In this document: positions 15,740 to 23,108 of the stretch, piece after piece
Position numbering within the stretch: the stretch's first letter is position 1
Layout of the letters: each line of letters opens with the position of its first letter
Source: a bacterium
GTDB taxonomy: Bacteria > Desulfobacterota > Deferrisomatia > Deferrisomatales > Deferrisomataceae
NCBI GenBank assembly: GCA_027021615.1
Contig: JALUTY010000064.1
Location: 1 to 35,838, forward strand
DNA: 35,838 nucleotides
Direction of reading: 5' to 3'
Position numbers and translations under genes: made by a program
The notes under the pieces: model-generated
What the model was told of the DNA's origin: nothing
Databases searched by the model: none
Seen by the model: the letters and a program-made list of their open reading frames with translations, nothing else

Positions 15740-16816
15740 TCACTCGCCCTCGACCTCTGCAGCCTTTTCGCCCTGGGGCTGGGGCGGTGAGAACAACGGG
15801 GCCTCCAGGGGCACCAGCTTGATCTCGATCCGACGGTTCCGGGCCCGACCCTCGGGGGTGTTGTTGGAGGCCACCGGCCGGTACGGGCCGAACCCCACGG
15901 CCGAGAGGCGCTCGGGCTGCACCCCCACCTCGTCTTGAAGAAACCGCACCACGCTCGTGGCCCGGGCCGTGGAGAGCTCCCAGTTGGACGGGAACCGCTC
16001 CGCCAGAGCCCCGGCGATGGGCACGTTGTCGGTGTGCCCTTCGATCACGATGGCCTTGTCGGTCCGGGCCTTGAGCATCTCGCCCAGCCGCCGCAGGACC
16101 TCCCGGCCCTCGGGCTTGATGCGCGCGCTTCCCGAGTCGAACAGGATCTCGTCGAGGACCTTGACCGAGAGCCTGCCTTTGAGCTGCTCGATCACCACCC
16201 GGCCCGCCTCCACCTCCTTCTCCATGCCCTTGAGCAGGCCCTCGTAGGTCTGTGACACCTCGTCGAGCTTCTCCCGCTTCTCCTGCTCCGCCCGGCGACG
16301 CTCCGCCTCCACCAGGTCCAGCCGGGCCTTCAGGTCCGCCATCCCGGTCCGGCACTCCTCCAAGCGGGCCTGCAGATCCATCCGCTCGACCCGGGCGGCC
16401 CGCTGCTGGGCCTCCAGCTTCTCGCTCAGGGCCTGGGCCTGGATCTCGGCCTCCCGCCGGGCCCGGCCGCACACGTCCAGGTCGGCCTCCCGGCCCCTGG
16501 CCCGGTCCTGCCACTCGGCCGCCCCCGCCACGGCCTCCGCCAGCTGGGCCTTCAGGGTCTTGCCCTCTTCCGCGAGCTTCGCCGACCGGTCCTTGCAGGC
16601 CTGGAGATCCCTCCCCAGGGCCGCTACCCGGGCCCTCTCGGCCGCCAGCTCCTGCTCGGCCGAGCCGAGCCGAGCCTTCAGGGTCTGGGCCTGGTCCACG
16701 GCCCTGAGGTACTCGTCCCTCCCCACCCCGCACCCGGCCAGGACCAGCACCCCCAGGGCCACGGCCACGCGGATCCCGCCGCGACGTGCCGTCGTCGTCC
16801 CGTCTTCCCTCGTCAC
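15740..16816 (-). CDS. OmpA/MotB-domain lipoprotein with coiled coil
   Basis: 358 residues. A lipobox VLVLAGC puts the acylated cysteine at about residue 29, so it is a lipoprotein, probably in the outer membrane. Residues ~35-220 are charged heptad-rich coiled coil. The C-terminal ~120 residues are an OmpA peptidoglycan-binding domain (LFDSGSARIKPEG, EGHTDNVPI, NWELSTARATSVVRFL, NRRIEIKL). I start at GTG 16816, which overlaps the kinase stop as GTGA and has GGAAGAG upstream; the ATG ten codons earlier gives an odd extra N-terminus. Its coupling to a sensor kinase is unusual and suggests a periplasmic partner or envelope-anchoring role. Confidence 0.85.
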   Translation of the reverse strand: MTREDGTTTARRGGIRVAVALGVLVLAGCGVGRDEYLRAVDQAQTLKARLGSAEQELAAERARVAALGRDLQACKDRSAKLAEEGKTLKAQLAEAVAGAAEWQDRARGREADLDVCGRARREAEIQAQALSEKLEAQQRAARVERMDLQARLEECRTGMADLKARLDLVEAERRRAEQEKREKLDEVSQTYEGLLKGMEKEVEAGRVVIEQLKGRLSVKVLDEILFDSGSARIKPEGREVLRRLGEMLKARTDKAIVIEGHTDNVPIAGALAERFPSNWELSTARATSVVRFLQDEVGVQPERLSAVGFGPYRPVASNNTPEGRARNRRIEIKLVPLEAPLFSPPQPQGEKAAEVEGE

Positions 16817-18312
16817 GTCTCTTCCTTTTGGGTACGGGGAAGCCATACGTAGAACTCCGACCCGGCACCCACCTGGCTCTCCACGTGGATCCGGCCCCCG
16901 TGGGCCTCCACGATCTTCCGGCAGATGGGCAGGCCCAGGCCCGTACCCTGGTTCTTCGTGGTGTAGAACGGTTTGAAGATCTCCGAGAGCTTTTCCGGCG
17001 GGATCCCCGGCCCTTCGTCCCGGACCACCACCTCAACCCAGTCCGGGGCCACGGGGGTTTCTTCATCTTCCAGGGTGGGCCGGGCGCTCGTCCTCACCTC
17101 GATCCGGCCACGGCCGCCCACGGCGTGCCGAGCGTTCAGGATGAGGTTCAGGAGCACCTGCTGGATCTGCTGGGGGTCCATGGTGATCTCAGGCATCTCG
17201 GGGTCGAGAGCCAGATCCACCTGATCCCGGGTGCCTCCCTCTTCGCGCTCCACAAAGAACAGCGACTCCTCCACCACGTCGTTTGGGTTGACCCGCTTCC
17301 AGTTGGGCACCGACTCTCGGGCAAAGCTCAGCAGGTCCCGGATCGTCTTGTCCAGGCGTTCGATCAGCTTGAGCATCTCCTGGACCACGGGCATCCGGGG
17401 ATCGTCCGGCTCGAACCCCTGGGCCAGCACCTGGGTCGCACCGGCCAGCCCGGCCAGGGGGTTCTTGATCTCGTGGGCCACGCTGGCCGCCATCTCGCCG
17501 ATCGACGCCAGACGTTCCGCCCGCATCATCTGCTCTCGGTGGAGCCGTTCCACCTCACGGCTTGTCTCATCCAGCCGGGCGATCATCGAGTTGAAGCTCC
17601 GGGCGAGCCGGCCCAGCTCGTCCCTGCCCCGCACCCGGGTGCGCACCTCCAGGTTCCCCCGCTCCACCTCTTTCATGGTCTCGGCCAGCTCCCGCACCGG
17701 CCGGTTCACCATGCGGTAGAGCAGGAAGCTGATGGCCCCGGTGACCAGGAGCACCGTGACCACGGTGGAGGCGACCATGAACCGGGCGTTCTGTCGGATA
17801 TGCTCCCCGGTCTTAGCCATGCTGAGGCACACCTCTAACACCCCCACGATCTCCTTGTTGGGGTCATGGCAAGTGTGACACCGGGGCTCGTTGTACATCA
17901 CCTCGACCATGCAGAAGCTGCGATGCCCCCGCTCCTCGCTGCGGAACGGCTTGGACCGGTCGGGGCTGGTGAACACGTTGTAGACGAGCTCGTCCACCTC
18001 CTTGCCGATCTCCCCCGGCTGGGCCGAATGCATAATGATACCGTCCGCGTTGAAGATCCGGATCGTCTCGATGTCCTGGAACTGGCCCATCATCCGGATA
18101 ACCTTCATCACGTCCTTCTGGCACCGACCCTCCATGTCGATGCGAATGATGTTGGTCAACGTCTTGGAGAGAATCTGCGCCTGGCTCTTGGTGTTCTCCA
18201 CGGCCTGCCGGTCCTGAGCCATCAGGTTAAACCAGGTGGCCCCGCCTAGAACCAACCCCAGCACCGCGACGATGGCCAGGTTGACCTTGAAACTCAAGGA
18301 GGTTCGAAACAC
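16813..18312 (-). CDS. Membrane sensor histidine kinase with periplasmic c-type heme motif
   Basis: 499 residues. TM1 at ~10-30, a periplasmic domain of ~145 residues containing CHTCH (145-149), TM2 at ~178-200, then HAMP. HisKA has the phosphoacceptor His280 in SVAHEIKNPLAG; the HATPase domain shows the LLNLILNARHA N-box, VRDEGPGIP, FYTTK and GTGLGLPI. The CXXCH motif with a preceding sensor fold (MHSAQPGEIG) resembles heme-binding DUF3365/Tll0287-type sensors, so it probably carries covalent heme matured by ResB/CcsA and senses redox state or a small gas. GTG start; weak ribosome site; the upstream ferredoxin gene ends 21 bases before. No response regulator is in the window. Confidence 0.9.
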   Translation of the reverse strand: MFRTSLSFKVNLAIVAVLGLVLGGATWFNLMAQDRQAVENTKSQAQILSKTLTNIIRIDMEGRCQKDVMKVIRMMGQFQDIETIRIFNADGIIMHSAQPGEIGKEVDELVYNVFTSPDRSKPFRSEERGHRSFCMVEVMYNEPRCHTCHDPNKEIVGVLEVCLSMAKTGEHIRQNARFMVASTVVTVLLVTGAISFLLYRMVNRPVRELAETMKEVERGNLEVRTRVRGRDELGRLARSFNSMIARLDETSREVERLHREQMMRAERLASIGEMAASVAHEIKNPLAGLAGATQVLAQGFEPDDPRMPVVQEMLKLIERLDKTIRDLLSFARESVPNWKRVNPNDVVEESLFFVEREEGGTRDQVDLALDPEMPEITMDPQQIQQVLLNLILNARHAVGGRGRIEVRTSARPTLEDEETPVAPDWVEVVVRDEGPGIPPEKLSEIFKPFYTTKNQGTGLGLPICRKIVEAHGGRIHVESQVGAGSEFYVWLPRTQKEET

Positions 18313-18333
18313 GGCAGAGTCCCGGGAGCCGGG

Positions 18334-19176
18334 TCAGGTGAGGACGGAGCCGGGCACGCCCTCCCGCTCGCGGGCGGACTCCCGGCCCAGAACCGTGGTC
18401 ACGGTGAGGGCCTCGCAGTCGGTGCAGTCCAGGCACCGGATGCACTGCCCCGCGTTCGGCTCCTCGTAGGGCCGAACCTCCATGGGGCAGACCTGGTAGC
18501 ACTTGTCGCAGTGGGTGCACAGCTCCGGGTTCCAGCGAAGCCGTACCAGACTCACCCGGTTAAACAGGCTGTAGATGGCTCCGAGGGGGCAGGTGGTCTG
18601 GCAGAACGGGCGTCTCGCCACCACCGAGGACACTACAAAGAAGATGAGGATCGCGACCTTGATCCAGAACAGGTCCCGGATCATGGCTCGCACCTCGGGG
18701 CTGATGGTCACCCAGGGCAGCCCCCCGATCAGGGTGCCCATGGGACACAGCTTCGAGAACCAGTTCTCGGAGGTGATCCAGGGGACCACGAACACCAGCA
18801 TCACCAGGGCCACGAACCGAAACGACCGCAGGTACTTGGGTATCCGGATCTTGATCGAGGGCAGCTTGTAAAGCATCTCCTGGAAGAAGCCGAACGGGCA
18901 CAGGGTGCCGCACGGCATCCGGCCCACCACCGACCCCACCAACCCCAGGAACCCCAGGGTGTAGTATGGGATCGCCCGCACCACCATGAAGTGCTGGAGG
19001 GTCCCGATGGGGCACGAGAAAAACGCCGAAGGGCACGCGTAACAGTTCAGCACCGGCACGCAGAACCCCTTGGCAGCGCCCTGGTACACCGCTTTGGCCC
19101 AGTAGCCCGGCAGGTACCCGTTGACGCCCAGGGACGTGCCGAGCTGAAAGTACCGTCGCGTGCGGATCCTGATCAC
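18334..19176 (-). CDS. NapH/YccM-like membrane ferredoxin
   Basis: 280 residues with four or so hydrophobic segments and a cytoplasmic C-terminal ferredoxin domain. Cys-rich turns NCYACP, PCGTLCPFG, LCPMG and FCQTTCPLG are typical of NapH/NosR/MauN-type electron-transfer membrane proteins. The C-terminus has CTHCDKCYQVCP (a normal [4Fe-4S] site) and CIRCLDCTDC, where the last spacing is CX2C instead of CX3CP. It likely passes electrons between quinol and periplasmic partners. GTG start chosen for AGGAGATCGG just upstream; the longer open frame overlaps the preceding gene. No NapF/G or Nos genes are near, so the partner is probably the local cytochrome. Confidence 0.85.
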   Translation of the reverse strand: MIRIRTRRYFQLGTSLGVNGYLPGYWAKAVYQGAAKGFCVPVLNCYACPSAFFSCPIGTLQHFMVVRAIPYYTLGFLGLVGSVVGRMPCGTLCPFGFFQEMLYKLPSIKIRIPKYLRSFRFVALVMLVFVVPWITSENWFSKLCPMGTLIGGLPWVTISPEVRAMIRDLFWIKVAILIFFVVSSVVARRPFCQTTCPLGAIYSLFNRVSLVRLRWNPELCTHCDKCYQVCPMEVRPYEEPNAGQCIRCLDCTDCEALTVTTVLGRESAREREGVPGSVLT

Positions 19177-19265
19177 CCGATCTCCTGGGGGGGTCACCCG
19201 ACCCCGATGCAGCTCAGTCAAACGAGCTTCCGTTGAACAGCCCCTCCCTCCCCACCGGCCGCGGC

Positions 19266-20387
19266 CTACCCCTCGCCCCGTGCCTTCCAGGCCAGCTCCA
19301 CCGCCTGCCGGAACGCCCCGGCCGCCTCCTCCCACCGGCCCAGGGCCGCGGCCACCTCGCCCTTCTCAGCCAGCACCCTGGGATTGCGGGGATCCAGCTC
19401 CAGGGCCGCGTCCACCGCCCGGGCCGCCTCCTCGGGGCGGCCCAGGGACCGCAAGGCCCGGGCCTTGACCACGAGCGCCGGGGTGTAGGCCGGCTCAATC
19501 TCCAGCGCCTCCTCGGCCGCGGCCAGGGCCTCGTCGTGTTTCCCCCGAGCCTCCAAGACCTCGGCCAGCAGCCCCACGGTCTGGACGTGCCGCGGCTGGA
19601 TCTCCCGGGCCTCGCGCAGCACGTCCTCCGCCTTCTCCAGGTACCGGGGACGCTTTGCCGCCCTTTCCAGATAGATCCGGGTCAGCAGCACCCGGGGAGC
19701 TGCCCACTTCGGGTCGATCTTGGCCGCCCGCTCCAGGTCCCGGACGGCCTTGCGCGCCATGCCCCGGCGGATCAGCACCTGCGCTTTCTGGTAGTGCAGC
19801 GTGGCCTTCTTCGGCGGCACGTAGTCGCGCTTCTTCACCGCGAACCGGGGCGCGGCCTCCTCGTGGATCCCCAGCAGGGCGTCCACCGCATCGCGCAGGT
19901 CCCGCTTGGCCGCGGTGGAGTAGCTGGCCAGGGCGTAGCGCACCGTGCCCGCCTCGTCCAGCAGGGCCAGCGAGGGGGTCGCCACCACCCCGTAGGCGTA
20001 GTAGGTGGCCAGCCCCTCGTCCACCACAACCGGGAACGGAAGATCCTTGGCCCACGCCTCCACCGCCACCCGGGCCTCGCCCTCCAGCTGCTCGTGGTCC
20101 ACGTTGACCGCGATCACATCGAACCCCCGATCCTTTCGCTTCCGGTACAGCGCGGTCAAGTCCTCGAGCAAGGGCTTGCTCCGGGCGCTCCAGGTCGCCC
20201 AGAACACCACGGCCAGGGCCTTGGGACCCACCCGGTCCGACAGGCGCACCTCCCGGCCGTCCAGGGTCTTCAGCGCGAAGTCCGGGGCCTTCTGGCCCAC
20301 CTCCACGTACTTGAACGCGGCCGCTGCCGGCGCCACGGCCAGCAGGACCACCAGGCCCAGCACCGCCCCGAGTCGCTTCCCACCCAT
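19266..20387 (-). CDS. Periplasmic thioredoxin-fold/TPR protein lacking the CXXC site (copy 1)
   Basis: 373 residues: signal peptide 1-24, a TlpA/ResA-like domain (~25-175; GQKAPDFALKTLDG, VVFWATW, VATPSLALLD with the cis-Pro), and about five TPR units to the end. Where TlpA/ResA has WCXXC, this protein has W-S-A-R-S (Ser67, Ser70), so it cannot do thiol-disulfide exchange. It lies between a ResB/CcsA/cytochrome group and a membrane ferredoxin, next to a paralogue of identical layout, so a chaperone or scaffold role in cytochrome maturation is a reasonable guess. ATG with CAGGAG upstream. A composite repeat abuts this ribosome site. Stop lies 89 bases before the ferredoxin gene. Confidence 0.88.
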   Translation of the reverse strand: MGGKRLGAVLGLVVLLAVAPAAAAFKYVEVGQKAPDFALKTLDGREVRLSDRVGPKALAVVFWATWSARSKPLLEDLTALYRKRKDRGFDVIAVNVDHEQLEGEARVAVEAWAKDLPFPVVVDEGLATYYAYGVVATPSLALLDEAGTVRYALASYSTAAKRDLRDAVDALLGIHEEAAPRFAVKKRDYVPPKKATLHYQKAQVLIRRGMARKAVRDLERAAKIDPKWAAPRVLLTRIYLERAAKRPRYLEKAEDVLREAREIQPRHVQTVGLLAEVLEARGKHDEALAAAEEALEIEPAYTPALVVKARALRSLGRPEEAARAVDAALELDPRNPRVLAEKGEVAAALGRWEEAAGAFRQAVELAWKARGEG

Positions 20388-20407
20388 CCGCTCGCGCTCC
20401 TGATCAC

Positions 20408-20556
20408 TTCGGTCGTTGGTCGTCAGTCGTCGGTCTGGGGCCTTCGGCCCGCTGGGAGGCTGGGACGTTAGGACGCTGGGACGCTAGGAGGTTAAAAAAC
20501 CTTCCGGATTCCCACACGTTCTAGTTTCTAGTCTCTAGAGTTTCTAGTCTCTAGCC
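20408..20556. repeat. Composite intergenic repeat element (full copy)
   Basis: Read on plus: four heptamers TTCGGTC, GTTGGTC, GTCAGTC, GTCGGTC (20408-20435); hairpin GGGCCTTCGGCCC (20438-20450); octamers GGCTGGGA, CGTTAGGA, CGCTGGGA, CGCTAGGA (20457-20488); a linker with TTAAAAAACC and GGATTCCCACACGTTCTAG; then TTCTAGT/TCTCTAG heptamers to 20556. On the coding (minus) strand it ends directly at the ribosome binding site of the gene at 19266-20387. The same order recurs at 29410-29550 and, cut by the window edge, from 35723. Confidence 0.85.
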
Positions 20557-20596
20557 CGCAGCGGCCGGATGGGGCTTCCCGGATACCGGGCTCCGC

Positions 20597-21589
20597 CTAC
20601 CGCAGCAGCCTCTCCAAGGCCTTGCGGTAGGCCCCCACTGCCTTCTCGTACTGGCCGGCCCCCTCGTAGATCCGGCCCAGCTCGTAGTAGATCCGCTCCG
20701 GCTTGGGGGTGAGCCGGGCCGCCTCCTCCAGCAGGGCCGCCGCCTCGTCGGTCTGGCCCCGGATCCCCAGCACCCGGGCCAACCCCACCTTTGCCTCGGT
20801 GCTCCGGGGGTTCTGCTCCAGGGCCTTCCGCAGGTGGGCCTCGGCCTCGTCCGCGTTGTCGGGCGAGGCGTCCAGAAGCCACAGACCCAGGAGCTCGTGG
20901 GCCTCACCGAACGTGTTATCCGCCTGCACCGCCTCCCGCGCGGCGGCCAGGGCCTTTTCGGTCATCTTTCGCTTGGCCAGGAGCCTCGCCTTCTGCAGAT
21001 GACGCTCGGCGAGCTTGCGCGCCTCGGGCTTGGCGGGCTCGGCTCCGGCCGGCTCCTCCTCCACCTTCTCGCCCAGGGCCCGGGCCACCAGGCGCCGGAC
21101 CTCGTCCGTGAACCCGGCCGTGTAGCCCCCCACCTCCTCCACGAACACGCCCTCGGGGTCGATCACCCCGGTGCTGGGAACCACCAACACTCCGTAGGCG
21201 CCATACACCTCCTGCCTTTTGTCCAGCGCCACCGGGTACGTGACGCCCAGGCCTTCGGCCCAGGCCTTGGCGTCCCCCTCGTCTGGATTCACCACCACCC
21301 CCACCACGGCCACCCGGTCCCCGAACCTGACCGCCACGTCCGCCAGGGCCTTGGCCGCTTTGGCACTGCGCTCCTGCCCTTGCCGTAGAAACGACAGGAT
21401 CACCGCCTTCCCCCGGTGAGCCGCCAGGGCCACCTCGCCCCCCTCCGCCGTTCTCAAAAAGAACTCCGGGGCTGGCTGCCCCGGCTGTACCTTCCGGAAC
21501 GCCTCGGCCGATTGGGGAAGGGCCCCCAACCCCACCGCGACCGCCAGCACCACGCCAGCGGCCACCCCCTTGTGCCCGCGCGTACCCAT
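20597..21589 (-). CDS. Periplasmic thioredoxin-fold/TPR protein lacking the CXXC site (copy 2)
   Basis: 330 residues, paralogous in layout to the gene that follows it. Signal peptide 1-30, thioredoxin-like domain ~31-180 (GQPAPEFFLRTAEG, VILSFLRQ, VVGVVVNPDEGDAKAWAEGL, VLVVPSTGVIDPEG with cis-Pro), then three or four TPR units. The active-site cysteines are replaced: the aligned region is F-L-R-Q-G-Q-E-R-S, giving Gln72 and Ser75. ATG at 21589 with AGGAGGAGAGG immediately upstream; a start 12 codons earlier is possible but not supported. It follows the multiheme cytochrome gene across a hairpin. Role unknown; a cytochrome-maturation scaffold is a guess. Confidence 0.88.
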   Translation of the reverse strand: MGTRGHKGVAAGVVLAVAVGLGALPQSAEAFRKVQPGQPAPEFFLRTAEGGEVALAAHRGKAVILSFLRQGQERSAKAAKALADVAVRFGDRVAVVGVVVNPDEGDAKAWAEGLGVTYPVALDKRQEVYGAYGVLVVPSTGVIDPEGVFVEEVGGYTAGFTDEVRRLVARALGEKVEEEPAGAEPAKPEARKLAERHLQKARLLAKRKMTEKALAAAREAVQADNTFGEAHELLGLWLLDASPDNADEAEAHLRKALEQNPRSTEAKVGLARVLGIRGQTDEAAALLEEAARLTPKPERIYYELGRIYEGAGQYEKAVGAYRKALERLLR

Positions 21590-21700
21590 CACCTCTCCTC
21601 CTGTGCCCCCGGAAACCGACCGCATCGCCAGCGAACGCAGGCCCCGCCCCGTCCACCCCCCGGAGGAGGCCGCAGGGTCCAGCCTCCCAAACCGACAAGG

Positions 21701-21728
21701 CCCGGGGGCGGCATGGCCAGCCCCCGGG
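21701..21728 (-). terminator. Hairpin after the multiheme cytochrome gene
   Basis: Arms CCCGGGGGC (21701-21709) and GCCCCCGGG (21720-21728) with a 10-base loop, 14 bases beyond the stop. In the reading direction it is followed by CCTTGTCGGTTTGG. It may end most transcripts of the abundant cytochrome or protect the mRNA end. Confidence 0.5.
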
Positions 21729-21742
21729 TGGATGCGGACCGA

Positions 21743-23023
21743 TCAGTACACCACCGGGTTCTCCCGGTCATACTCCTTGGGCTTGTGACAGCCCACCACG
21801 CATCGGCCTCCGGTGGGGGTCTTCGTGTAGTTGATCGGCAGCTTCCACATCTTGCCGAACGGAACCTCTTTGCGGATGTGCTTCTCCTGGTTGCCGGCGT
21901 GGACTTCGTGGCAGGCCTTGCAACTTCGGCCCTTGGGGTCTTTGTTCACGTGCAGGAAGTGCAGGTTCCGGTCACCGTTACGAAAGTCCGTGAGCTTGGT
22001 GGTGAACTCGTTCAGGGCGATGTCCTTGTTGTGACAGTCGAAGCACAGGGCGTAGTTCTCGGTCTTGTACGGTATGTAGAACTGGGCCGGAAACGGCTTC
22101 TTCAGAATCTTGGCATAGTTCGTCCCGTGGGGATCGTGGCAGGCGTAGCAGTCGTTCTGTTTGACCGGTCCATGGAGGTACTTGGAGTTCTTGATCTTCT
22201 CGGCCAGCGCGGTGTGACAGGTGAAGCACAGCTCCTTGGTCGGCGCCTTGAGCTGACGGGGGTAGTTGGACGAGTGGGGGGTATGACACGCCGTACACGA
22301 CTCCTTCTTCAGAGCAGTGTGCTGGACCACCGCCTCCTCGATCTGCTTCTTCTTCTCCTTGTGGCAACGGTAGCACAGCTCCTTGCCCTCGCCGTAAAGC
22401 ATGTACTTGGCATCGGTGGCGTGGGGATTGTGGCAGTTCGTGCAGTCCTCCTCCACCGGCTTGTGCACGTACTTGCGGGTGAACTCCTCCTTGCGGTCGA
22501 TGTGGCACAGCAGGCACAGCTCCGCACCCTTCTCCTCGGTCAGGTTGGGGTAGGGGGAGGAGTGGGGGTTGTGACAGATGTTGCAGTCCCCGGCCGCAAC
22601 AGGCCCGTGGACGAAGGACTTGTTCGTCTTGTTGTTCTCGTGGCAGCTGAAGCACAGCTCGCTGGTGGTGGGCTTCTTAAGCTGGAGCTCTGCGTCGGAC
22701 TGGTGCGGGTCGTGGCAGGCCACGCAGTCCCCCGTGGCCACCGGCTTATGGACCGTGCGGTTGGCGTCCTTGCGGTCGTGGCAAGCGTAGCACAGCTCCT
22801 TTCCGCCGCCGAAGGCCAGCTTAAAGTCCTGGCCCGACTTGGTGGGATGGTCGGGATTGCCGTCCTCGTGGCACACCACACACTGCCCGGCGCCCACCGG
22901 ACCGTGCACATAGGTCGCCTTGCCCATGTTGGAGTGACACTGGTCGGTGACGCACCCCTCTTGGGCAAGCCCCGTCCCGACCAACAAGAGCACCAAAGCG
23001 GCTGCCGCTGCGAGTAATCTCAT
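21743..23023 (-). CDS. Periplasmic multiheme cytochrome c (about 15 heme sites)
   Basis: 426 residues with a cleaved signal peptide (1-20, TGLAQ). I count 13 CXXCH motifs plus CVTDQCH (CX4CH, residues 24-30) and CVVGCH (CX3CH, near the C-terminus), so up to 15 hemes in ~400 residues. The middle is a tandem array of ~55-60-residue di-heme units. Each has ELC(F/Y)XCH, a charged spacer, H(G/K)PV, then (D/S)CXXCHXPH, the doubled-CXXCH pattern. Such proteins carry electrons across the periplasm or outer membrane in metal- and mineral-reducing bacteria. The ATG at 23023 starts the signal peptide and has GAGGGG upstream. ccsA and resB lie just upstream. The CX4CH and CX3CH sites could be misread or genuine non-standard sites. 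Confidence 0.93.
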   Translation of the reverse strand: MRLLAAAAALVLLLVGTGLAQEGCVTDQCHSNMGKATYVHGPVGAGQCVVCHEDGNPDHPTKSGQDFKLAFGGGKELCYACHDRKDANRTVHKPVATGDCVACHDPHQSDAELQLKKPTTSELCFSCHENNKTNKSFVHGPVAAGDCNICHNPHSSPYPNLTEEKGAELCLLCHIDRKEEFTRKYVHKPVEEDCTNCHNPHATDAKYMLYGEGKELCYRCHKEKKKQIEEAVVQHTALKKESCTACHTPHSSNYPRQLKAPTKELCFTCHTALAEKIKNSKYLHGPVKQNDCYACHDPHGTNYAKILKKPFPAQFYIPYKTENYALCFDCHNKDIALNEFTTKLTDFRNGDRNLHFLHVNKDPKGRSCKACHEVHAGNQEKHIRKEVPFGKMWKLPINYTKTPTGGRCVVGCHKPKEYDRENPVVY

Positions 23024-23108
23024 CGGTCCATCCCCTCTCCCATTGGGAAAAAAATCCTGGCGACCCCGGACGTTCCCCCTTCTCGTCATGGTCTCTCCTC
23101 CCGCGCCG

